From the NCBI GenBank assembly GCA_037447655.1, contig JBBHKE010001776.1:17745-81744 (forward strand): a DNA stretch of 64,000 nt, given 5' to 3'. Under the pieces are notes generated by a model, which saw only the letters and a program-made list of their open reading frames with translations, was not told the DNA's origin and made no database searches. The translations under genes and the position numbers were made by a program. The stretch is from Zygnema cylindricum (Eukaryota > Streptophyta > Zygnematophyceae > Zygnematales > Zygnemataceae). Shown here in pieces: positions 1 to 9,195 of the stretch. Position 1 is the stretch's first letter, and every line of letters starts with the position of its first letter.

Positions 1-780
1 GTTATTTATATTGTAGAATGGCAGGAAAAAGCATTTTCGTGTTATCCGAAATAAGGAATGGGACGTTTGTCCTGTCGGCGAGATCGCTATGTGGTTATTG
101 TACCTATTCCACATGAAAGGAGGCACGGGATGGGATTGCCTCGACTTTTCTTCGAGAGAGTCGTGGTAACACTAGAGAATTTTACTTCTAAAGTCAATTG
201 TCTTGTAAACTTGAATGCTTACTTGTAATCCGGATTTCACTGATAACAACCTTTTCTTTATGATATAATTTTGTATATCATATACATTTGTGATATCTTT
301 TTCTATTCCCAAAGGCTTCCGACAACGAAAATCCTTTAAACTACCATCCCCACATTAAGTTAATACAGGCGTTTTTTTTGAGTTTGGACATTGTCTCCAA
401 CTCAAAGGCACACGCAATGCGAGGGTCAAACGCAAGGGCAACTGAGAGCAAAGGGTGAGTACATCCCCGTTCTTTTGACTTGCATTAAATTAGAGAATAT
501 GAAAGTAATAATTGGCGATGTTTTGTTGTTTATAACTCTAGGTAACAAAACTGCGAATATGGCTTCTAAAGCGCATATTGCCCACCTTGGGAGATGGGTG
601 AACTCCCATATGTACCTCTCTTACCTCACATCGATCCCCTTCGAGGTCTTATTAGTATAGGCTATATTTGAGGACGGCAAAAACACTTACCTTGTACTCC
701 GAGATCGCGTTGAAGTCCCCGAATTCCTTCTTCAACGTACATTTCCATGGGCGGACGACGCTCTTGAGGATATTAAAGAG
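1..780 (+). pseudogene. Crypton/NDC10-like tyrosine recombinase remnant
   Basis: After an acceptor-like TAG at 14-16 the frame reads GRKKHFRVIRNKEWDVCPVG and continues through a WLLYLFH stretch to SRESW. This is the pattern of the NDC10/DUF3504 recombinase-like domain of Crypton elements (conserved CPVGALAFYL... and SRExWY). A second segment at about 392-454 carries the H-x-x-R motif as HAMRGSNARATE (His codon 411-413). A third at about 542-780 reads HIAHLGRWVNSHMYLSYLTS, holding the expected GRW and candidate nucleophilic Tyr, then PEFLLQRTFPWADD, and ends at a GTAAGT donor. The copy looks dead: a TAG at 658-660 interrupts the third segment in frame, and the HxxR and GRW segments do not join in one frame through the obvious GTGAGT/TAG splice pair. 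The 5' part lies outside the window. Assignment rests on recognised motif order, not a search. Confidence 0.6.
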
Positions 781-1487
781 GTAAGTAATCTAATTTCAAG
801 GAAAAAAATGGGGACAAAACATAGAAAGAATAAAAATTATGTAAGAAAATAAATAATAGGGACTAGAGGTAAGCGTCAACTTTAATTGGAATAAAGGTAT
901 TGCAAGGTTAGGGTCTAAGTGTGAGGAAGGTGGGAAAACAGGCAACAACGGCGGCGAAGTGGTGGGGGTGGCGAGGTGGCGACGGATCCAAAGTGGCAAC
1001 GGTGCCGAGGTGGCGCCGGCGCATATATATGAATTTGAATATATGCGCGCCAGACTATTTGGATCGCCATGTCGATTCGACTTGCAGTGTACGCCAAATT
1101 GTACATTTGCGAGCGTCTAAGTTGAATCGCGATGCACTTCTGCGTCTAAGTCGCAACGTGAAACGATGTAAAATTTTTTACGTGATTCATAATGAAATGT
1201 AGTATGTCACGTTTCGTGCGAGCGGTTCAATTGAATCGCGATACAAAATTATTCAGTATGTCACATGTGGTGAGAGCGTTTTCGTTTGAATCCTAACGCC
1301 AAATGAAATTAAATTTCGTACAGGATTTTGTTAATAGTTTAGTTCTAATAAGAGTACTTATACCCTACGTCAAATTTCGTACGTCGGTTCCGTTTTGTAA
1401 CCCTTCGTACGTCACAATGGTACCTTTGACATTCTTACTCTCTTTCCTCATCTGTCTTTTTCACTTTGAAATTTTAAACAGCTGACA
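781..1487. other. no recognised gene
   Basis: AT-rich sequence with a short G-rich patch near 940-1020 and repeated use of ACGT-containing words. Short ORFs on both strands overlap each other and have no recognisable motif. It may belong to the flanking mobile element. Confidence 0.4.
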
Positions 1488-2189
1488 TGGATTTTCCATC
1501 CAAACGAACCACACGTCCACGTAGCAATATTTCACGCACCACTATTCCAAGCCATGAACAACAAAACGAGGAAGAAGAAGGGGAGGCAGGGAGGAAATTG
1601 CTACGCAGTTGATACCAGGACGACCAAAGAGGATGAGAGGACCTCTTTCGGCACCCTTCGAATTTGAATATGATTTCTAGGGCCATTAGATACTTTGAAT
1701 AGCAAGGAAGATGAAGATTATGAGCCATCCGAACACTCTACAGAAGAATCTATCGTCAATGGAGAGGAACCATCACAAGACGCTACTTTTTTAGAGCACA
1801 CCATGGAGGGGGGCTTGAAGGTCGACAAATTCAAAGGAGAGGCCTCTACAGAGGACAAGCAATCGGCCGAAAGTACGGAGGGGCTAGAAGAAGCTATGTA
1901 TAAAAATGGGGACGAGGTGTTGGGTGTTGCTTTTTCAAGGTTTCCTCAGCAATTAGGGTTAACAACAGTGCATGGGAACGAAGAAGTTTTATCACCAATC
2001 AACCATAGGCCAAAGGAACCAGATTGGCTCTTCCCTGCACCTGAAGGGCAATATGATGCCATGGACGCATTTTTTCTCCACCCCTCCCACTTCATTCAAC
2101 CTAGGGATTGGCCTCCACAATGGAGGCTTTCCTTTCATAATAACTTTTGTTTCAAGTCCATTTGCGATATCTTCTTCTGGAATATTTAA
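1488..2189 (+). CDS. hypothetical acidic protein, probably element-derived
   Basis: An ATG at 1488 opens a basic then Glu-rich peptide (MDFPSKRTTRPRSNIS..., ending at TGA after about 42 codons). A longer open frame at 1695-2189 encodes an acidic segment (EDEDYEPSEHSTEE) followed by an aromatic, Pro-rich tail (KEPDWLFPAPEG, PRDWPPQWRLSF). The two frames could be exons of one gene or independent remnants; I cannot place the junction. No domain is recognised. The position just downstream of the recombinase remnant suggests, as inference, the C-terminal or accessory part of the same element. Confidence 0.28.
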
Positions 2190-2926
2190 AATTCTACACT
2201 GATATTTAATGCTTTCAACACTGCTTGTAAAAAGCCCTTTTTGCAAGTAATAAAACAACATAAACACTTCTATCATGCAATGTTACAATTTCTTTTTACA
2301 CAAAACTATAACCCCTATTGTTTTCCTCCCTCTGTTCAACAATTTTTGTTAATTTCCCTACAACTCTTTTTCATGTCAATATGTTTTACACTAAGGTGCA
2401 TTACTTCGTTGTTGTAAAAATAAGAAGCCATGGCCCAATGTACTTGTTCTTTATGGGCCCTATAAAAAACATCTACTGACAATACTCGAATTACTATAGT
2501 GTCTTCCCAAGGTATGTCCACGTTCGGCCCATTATCTCCCAAATTCGTCCCTTCAATTCTTTGGATGTAGTTAGGAAAATCCTCATTTTTTTATGAAACA
2601 TGGCTTTTTGCTTGGCCCACCATTTCTGTAAATGAAATCACATCACCGAAAACAACTCCATATCATTTGAAAAAATATGGAAACAAAATAAGGATATACA
2701 ATCATGAAACATTCGTGCGATAAAAATTTGTTCAAAATTGCTCAATATCCACCAAAAACATTTAAAACAAGAATACATGTTTGCCTAGCACCTTTCACTG
2801 TCGCATGCGTCGCGAGTACTATAAGAAGGTTTCCGTCCTTACTGTCTTTTTTTGATTAGAAAGTGCCTCTCGTCTAGTTTCTTTGATGTCCGGAGTAAAA
2901 GAGGCTGGCTCCACTATACCCCTCTA
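2190..2926. other. no recognised gene
   Basis: AT-rich sequence. Short ORFs on both strands show no family motif and no good exon borders. Confidence 0.4.
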
Positions 2927-3100
2927 AGTGCCCCTACTTGGTCCAGCATCGACTTCTTATTCCCTACCCCCCCTTGAGTGCCCCTACTTGGTCCCGCATC
3001 GACTTCTTCTTCCCTAACCCCCCTTGAGTGCCCCTACTTGGTCCCGCATCGACTTTTTCTTGTGCCCCTACTTGGTCCCGCATCGTCTTCCCTTCTTTCC
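2927..3100. repeat. 50-bp tandem repeat, about 3.5 copies
   Basis: The phrase GTGCCCCTACTTGGTCC recurs at 2927, 2977, 3027 and 3062. Each full unit continues with GCATCGACTTCTT and a C-run. The first three starts are 50 bp apart and the last unit is shortened to 35 bp. Mismatches are few, so the array is young. The ORFs that cross it are most likely by-products of the repeat. Confidence 0.85.
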
Positions 3101-4112
3101 CCCTCAAATCCAGGCACAACATTTTGTTGTCTTTTTCTCCTCTTAGGTTGTAAATTACGAACGTTTTCACTATTTGCATTGGTTCCTTTGTAAAGTAGGT
3201 TACAAACTCGTTTTTTTTCGGACCCTACTTGTGAGGGCAGTACTTGCATGGTCCTCCATAAAACACAATGAATAACAACTCTAATAAAAAACACAAAATC
3301 CTTACACTCAATACCAACAAATAGATAGGGGCAAAAAACCGTCGGGAGAGGGAAAAAAACGGGTCAACACTAACGATGAAAACAAGGGAAAAAGGCAGTA
3401 GAGGGCGAAAAAAGGAAGAAATGGGTTGCGCGTGTGAAGGAAAGGCTAGAAGCACGAATGATTAAACGGTTCTTTTTTTTTGAAAGGCGATAATTGGGAA
3501 ATGAAAAAACGTTCGAAGTTTCGGTAAAAGCGTTTCCGTTGCAACGGTCGCACGGTCGCTAATTTTACATCTAAACGGGCACTTCAAATGTTTTGCGTTT
3601 CGTCGGGCCGTCAGTTTTGGTGGGAAAACGTCCGCGCGGCGCGGCGCGTCGTAAAACGAAAGGGATGGGGGGCGACGTGGCCGCGTGCCGTGGATAGTCT
3701 CACACGACCACACTGCCTCCGGAGGCCGAAAATCGCAAGGTTCAGGTTCAGTACAGTACTTTTCTTGTCTTCAAGCTAACATGGAAGGACCGAAATCAAA
3801 AATTCCATAACTCACATTTGGATAAAAAAAAACGTTGGTAACATGGAAGGGATTCCTAACCTTACTGTGTTTTTCTGAAAGTGCCGCCCTGCAACTTTTT
3901 TCCAGCTGATTTCTACCGAACGGTCAGCAAAAGTGTGCGTGCAAACTAAACGACGTACAAGATTGGCCGGCCGACAGCTCTATAGCGGTACAATCCTTCA
4001 AATTTGTACAGCAATCCAGATTTGGTGTGGCAGCAGCAAAAGTGACCGAATCTACGAATTGTCCGCAGCCAATCTATTTCCAGATTGCGGCATGCCACGG
4101 CCAAAAGTGGCA
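3101..4112. other. no recognised gene
   Basis: Mixed-composition intergenic DNA with a GC-richer island near 3590-3730 containing GCGGCGCGGCGCG. I see no coding motif, RNA gene or complete mobile element. Confidence 0.35.
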
Positions 4113-4434
4113 GATCATATCATAGTTCAAAAGTAGGCGTTTTTATGGTAAGCCTTTGGTCGGCGCCTTTATCGTAAGTTGTGTTATGGGCTTTTCATGT
4201 GATCTTCTTAGATCTTCACCTTGATCAGCGACCGTCCGATCGTCCGAATCTGACGGTGTAAATAAAACATTTTGGTCTGAATGTTTTAATTGGTCCAATT
4301 TCTGTTCCGAATATTTTAATTGGTCCGAATAGGTCCGAATACAATATGGGTCTTAAGGTCATATTGTATGTTTTTCATACAACAGGCATATTGTATGGGC
4401 CTACTTTCACCTACTTTTGAACTATGGATCATAT
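4113..4434. mobile_element. hAT-type MITE with 8-bp TSD
   Basis: The element spans 4121-4426 and is bounded by a perfect 17-bp terminal inverted repeat, CATAGTTCAAAAGTAGG at the left and its reverse complement at the right. It is flanked by the direct 8-bp duplication GATCATAT at 4113-4120 and 4427-4434. Termini beginning CA and ending TG with an 8-bp target duplication are hallmarks of hAT elements. At 306 bp with no ORF it is non-autonomous. A second copy lies at 28733-29187. Confidence 0.88.
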
Positions 4435-5025
4435 AGTGCTACCGCACGTGTAATAAAAAAATGAAGAATGCATTGCAGCACCTTAACAGGACGGCCGATG
4501 TACGGACTATATCTTGCTGTCACCTCTTCCCGTGTTCTGCGCATTATCTAATCGACGGCCCTTATCGTCCAGTTCGTACGAGAAGATCCCGCTTCATGTA
4601 CCATGTTTGTCTGTTTATGTCTTAATCGTACAGCACTGTACCTTGGCAGGTCAAAATTGGCCAACCGTCCATCGGGTTAACACGCGCAAACTTTTACAGT
4701 TAAAGGCAGCGTTTTAGCCGTCCGATGATTGTCTGAAATTCTGGAAGGTAACACTAGCCGTCCATTTTCCGCCGTTTCTGGACAGATTGCCAGCATGTTT
4801 CGTACGGAACAATAGGACTTTCCCACGGACGGTGACACTTGTCTGTTTGAAAATTCTTGTTCACAAGAACATCAACTTCCAATCTTTCTTGATCTTCTTT
4901 CCTTTTATTATTTCCTTTTTCTTTCTTTTTAGTATTCTTTTTTTTCTTTCTTTTTATTATTATTTTTTTTTATTTTTCCTTTTTTTTCGGTCTTTTCTTG
5001 TTTTGAGGGAAGGTTTGCTGCAGCC

Positions 5026-5350
5026 ATGGCGGTAAGTTTTTATTCATTTTTTCTTGAGTAAAAGAAACATCTACATTATAATAGATATTATTAGATAATA
5101 ATAGGTATTAATAGATAATCATAGATAATAGCCGATAATAATGAATAACAATAAATATCATAAGGCCTTTTTCTTTAATGGCTGTCGTTTTTACGTTTTT
5201 TTCTATTTTTCTATTTTTTTTTTAGTTTGTGTAAATTGTATTTAGGGTTACGAAATGTTTTTTGGACGAGGATCTAGTCTACTTTGACCGGTTTAGGGTT
5301 TCCGGGAAAAGTGGATGTGAATTAGGTTTTTGGAGCCTTGGTTTTTTAGT

Positions 5351-5422
<72 letters not shown>

Positions 5423-7183
5423 CCGCTCTCTTTCTCTCTCTCTGTCTCTCTCCCCCCCCCCCTCGTCAGTTTTTGGTTTCCCTAAATACGAAAAATGTTC
5501 TTCAGGAGGGGGGAAGGTGGGAAGGGGGGGGGGGGGGGGGGAGGGAGGGGAAAAGGGAGGGGGAAGGGAAGGGGGTGAGGGAGAGGGGCAGGAGTATGGG
5601 GAAGGGGCGGGTGAGGGAAGTGGGTTTGAGTTTTCATCAGTCTTCTTGGGAGGGGGGAGTGAGACACTAGAGAGAGAGAGAGGGAGGAGAGGGGAAGGAG
5701 AGAGTGGGGAACAATGAAACCCTAATAAGACTGTACTTAAAGAAGAAATGTTTCTTGAAATCAAATGTTAAATATTATCAAATATTATGTATTTGGTAAC
5801 GGATAATATTTGAATGCAGATGATAGTTAAAAAGTCTTACGTTTATTAGGGTTTCATTGCTCTCCTCTCTTCTCTCCCGTCTTCTCACTCCCCTCTGTTC
5901 TTTAACTCCTCTCACTCTCCTCCCTCTCTATCTCTCTCTCCCTTCCTCTCTCTCTGTCTCTCCTCTCTCTCTTTCTCCCATCTCCTCCTCACCCACTTCC
6001 CACTCCCTCTCCCTCTCCCTCCCTCTCCCCTTCTCAATCTCCTCTCATTTTCTGCACCAATCTCTTTCCTTCTTCCCTAACCAATCCCTCCCCCTCTTCC
6101 CTCTTCCTTCTTCCCTCCACCATTCCACAGCTCCCAAAACCCTCGTCCTCCGCCGCCCTCTTCTCCCTCTTCCTCTCCCTCTCCCTCCTCCTCTCCCTCT
6201 CCCTCCCTTCCCACGCCACACGTGTGAGCAAAATCAAAATGCCCAGCGTAACTCCCTTCGAAGCTGCAAGCCTCGACCTCCCAACTTGCTGCCCGGACTC
6301 TCCCTCCCTTTATTGCGACTTTTTTTTCCAAAATTACGCCCATACGGTTCCCGAATTCCACATTAAAGACGGTATTCTCGACGACCACGCGATCAGTCCA
6401 ATCGATCTCCAGTCGTTGAATTGGAAAGGATCCTACGAACAGTTTTCGCCCGAGATTTACGACTCGAAGACCGGGAATCCGGTGGAAGTGAGCAGTTCTT
6501 GGATGAATGGGACTCTCCTGCAGTGTCCTGAGCCTCTCTCGCCGTATATTAACGCGGGGAATCAGTTTTATGTCACGGGAGATAAAGGGACAGGTGGGTG
6601 GGAAGGTCCTTTCTTCTTGTTCTCTCTCTCTCTCTCTCGCTCTCTCTCCTGGTCTCTCTCCTGGTCTCCCTCTCTCGCTCTCTCTCTCTCTCTTGCCCTC
6701 TCTCCCTCGCTTTCCCTCTCGCTCTCTCTATCCGCCTGTCTCTCTCTCTCCGTCTCTCCCTCTCGCTCTCTCTCTTTCTCTCCCTCTCTCGCTCTTTCTC
6801 TCTCTGTCTCGCTCTCTCTCCCTCTCGTTTGTGTGATCTCCCTTCTATATGTGAATATCCCTTACCTTTTGTGTGAGGTTAAGTGATACATTTTTGTGTC
6901 TCTCTCCTTTCATTAATTCCTCAATCGAAAATAAATTAAGACCGCTTGCAAGGCTTCTTTTCTCTCTTCCTCTCTCCTCTCTCCCTCTCCCTCTCCCTCT
7001 CTCTCTTTTCCTCTCCCTCTCACTTTCTTTCTCCCTTTCACCCTCTCTTTTTTCTCTCTCCAATTTTTGGACATCCCCTCACCTCTGGCCTACAAACTTT
7101 TGACTCTCCCTTTCCCCCCCTCTTTCTCGGTTTTTTTTTCTCCCTCTCCCTCTCTCTCTCTCTCTCCCTCTCTCTCCCTCTCT

Positions 7184-7236
<53 letters not shown>

Positions 7237-7610
7237 CTCTCCCCCCTCTTTCTCGGTTTTTTTTTCTCCCTCTCTCTCTCTCTCTCTCCCTCTCTCTCCC
7301 TCTCTTTCCCTCTCTCCCTGTCTCTCTCTTCTCGCTCTCTCGCCCTTTCTTCCTCCCTCTCTCTCCCTGTCTCTTTCTCTTCTCTCCCTTCCTCCCTTCC
7401 CCCCCCCCAGGCATCGCCAAGCTCCACATGCGCAACTTCCAGCGCGCCACGCGTCACCAGCACGGCCGCCGCTTCTACTATGGGAGGTGCATCCTGCTGC
7501 CGCTCACACGTGTCTCAGTCACAGGCACGGGCATTGAGCTGGACCACGAGGACGGCAACACCGAGTATCCGGAGAAGAGGCGATGTGTCGTGTTTAGGAC
7601 CAGGCCCTAG
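5026..7610 (+). CDS. small secreted protein of unknown function (3 exons)
   Basis: Exon 1 is 5026-5031, just Met-Ala in a strong context (GCAGCCATGGCG) followed directly by GTAAGT. Exon 2 is 6131-6593, after a CT-rich acceptor ending CCACAG; exon 3 is 7411-7610, after a C-rich acceptor. Phases agree (0, then 1) and give 222 residues. The spliced N-terminus is a textbook secretory signal: a short polar start (MALPKPSSSAA), a Leu/Ser hydrophobic core of about 18 residues and an S-H-A type cleavage site. The mature part has a CC pair, later single Cys residues and a basic stretch in exon 3 (RNFQRATRHQHGRRFYYGR). I do not recognise the family. Without exon 1, a start at ATG 6239 would give a non-secreted protein. 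Both introns are filled by (CT)n tracts. The last 80 bases of exon 3 are duplicated downstream. Confidence 0.6.
5345..5458. repeat. (CT)n microsatellite
   Basis: An almost pure CT dinucleotide tract of about 100 bp ending in a C-run, lying inside intron 1 of the secreted-protein gene. Confidence 0.95.
5500..5700. repeat. G/GA-rich purine block
   Basis: Purine-only stretches including a run of about 20 G at 5524-5542. The strand polarity is opposite to the CT blocks on both sides. Confidence 0.9.
5712..5859. repeat. inverted repeat with telo-box core
   Basis: CAATGAAACCCTAATAA at 5712-5728 is repeated exactly in inverted orientation at 5843-5859. Outside each arm the sequence continues as GA-rich (left) and CT-rich (right), so the similarity extends loosely outwards. 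The core contains AAACCCTAA, the plant telo-box word. Confidence 0.8.
6609..7405. repeat. CT-rich intron blocks
   Basis: Two CT-rich blocks (about 6609-6830 and 6955-7405) fill intron 2 of the secreted-protein gene, with (CT)n at 7200-7232 and a repeated CCCCCTCTTTCTCGGTTTTT phrase at 7115 and 7243. ORFs within are pure Leu/Ser/Pro or Arg/Glu low complexity. Confidence 0.9.
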
Positions 7611-7633
7611 ACGGGGAGAGGGGAAGGGGGACG

Positions 7634-7714
7634 GCTATTGAGGTGGACCACGAGGACTGGAATAGGGAGTATCCTGAGAGATGGCGGTGTATTGTTTTTA
7701 GGACCAGGCCGGAG
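7634..7714 (+). repeat. partial tandem duplicate of exon 3 end
   Basis: This segment copies 7532-7612 (offset about 102 bp). The exon reads IELDHEDGNTEYPEKRRC and the copy would read IEVDHEDWNREYPERWRC, followed in both by TTTAGGACCAGGCC. The stop of the real exon at 7608-7610 precedes the copy, so it is not translated from the same frame. Confidence 0.85.
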
Positions 7715-8700
7715 ACTACGAGGAGAATGGGGAAGGAAGGAAGGACGAGGATGGGGAGGAAGAGGAAGAGGAAGAGGAGGAGAGGAGGAGAAGAGTAGGA
7801 GGAAGAGGAATGTATGTTGTGCTCTTTTGTGTCTCTCTCTCTCTCTCTCTCTTTTTTAATGTGCCTCATCATTTTCTCCAGGTCATTGCAAGAAGTGGTT
7901 TTTATCAGATTGGAGATGTCAATTTATAAAGATGAAAGGTAGGGAGGTTTTGGAGGTATTTAGTGTGGAGGGTGTGTATATACCCACTAGAGAGAGAGAG
8001 AGTCAGGCAGTTGGGGGAGGGAGAGCTGGCTTGAATTTATTTGGAGACTGAGGAGGTTTTTCTTTAATTTTTAGGGTTTTTTTTGATATTTTTAGGCTTT
8101 TTTTCTTTTATTTTTAGTTTTTTTTTCTTTTATTTTTAGTTTTAGGGTTTCTGAAGACCAGTTTGTTTTGTTGTTTCGGCAGCAGCCAAAAGAAAAAAAC
8201 CAAAATAGAGAAAAAAAAGAGGCCGTAGATTAAGTTAGGGCATCGGTAAAAATAGTTGCCTTAATAAGACAAAAATGGCTCGGAAATGATTCGTGGTTGT
8301 CATTCAACAATTTAATGATGCCGAGAGAGGAGCTGGAGAGAGAGAGGAAGAGAGAGAGTGTGGGGAGAGAGGGAGAGAGGGGGAAGAAAGGAGAGAGGGA
8401 AAGAGGGAGGGGGTAGGGGAGAGAGAGGACAGGAAATAGAGAAGTAGAGGGACAGAAGAGAGGGGGGTCTCGAGCTATGCCAGGATGACTCAGGCATTTA
8501 ATAAGGAAATCGAAACTGTAAAGGAAAACTTGTTTTTTTATTTTTTTTTTTATTTTTATATTTTTTGTATTTTTTGCCTCTCGATTTTTATTTTTTATTT
8601 TTTTTGGAATTTTATACATTTTCTCGAAGTTGTCTGAAAGTGGGAACAAAAAAAAAATAAAAAATCAGAAACATCTAAATGCTTTTTACTCCATATACTA
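7715..8700. other. no gene; purine-rich and T-rich filler
   Basis: GA-rich blocks (7715-7810, 8323-8470), a short (CT)n at 7830-7852 and T-rich sequence. No supported coding region. Confidence 0.5.
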
Positions 8701-9195
8701 CACCCGCGAATCGTAATTAGAGTAATGAAAAAATTAGAGTAAAAAAACTAAAAGAAAAAAATAGAGTAATAAACGCTAATTTATGTGATAGAGCTGTTTC
8801 AACTATGAAGTTTACTCTAATTTATTTTAGTACTCTAATTTGGCACCTAATATCCTCTACTGTAAATAAGGTATTCGTACAGAATTTGGCAAGTTTATCG
8901 TCACTATGACGTTTGCACTACGTGGTTTGTTAAAACGCAGTTACATGATAACGGCCTGTATTAAATCATTATTTGTACATTTTTACTTAATAAAGTACAA
9001 TTTTGCACGGTCAGAAGTCGTCCACACTCCACACTATTTAAAATGAACCTATATTAGAATTAAAAACGCTAATTAAACTTTACCTTAAATAGAATAATGA
9101 AAAAATTAGAATCATTTACTATATTTCATGTGATAGAGTCGAAATTTCGAGCGACCGAAGTAGACTAATTTACTCTAATTGCGATTCGCGGTGTA
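8699..9195. mobile_element. TA-flanked MITE, about 493 bp
   Basis: The element spans 8701-9193 between TA dinucleotides. Its ends are CACCCGCGAATCG and, inverted, CGATTCGCGGTG, followed inwards by TAATTAGAG. The TA target and CACC termini suggest a Tc1/mariner-related non-autonomous family. The same family occurs at 42875-43429. Confidence 0.7.

Noticed and set aside
5262-7641. Long Ser/Leu/Pro or Arg/Glu ORFs across the CT/GA blocks on both strands
   Set aside because: They arise because (CT)n and (GA)n lack stop codons in all frames; they mirror one another and overlap introns of the secreted-protein gene.
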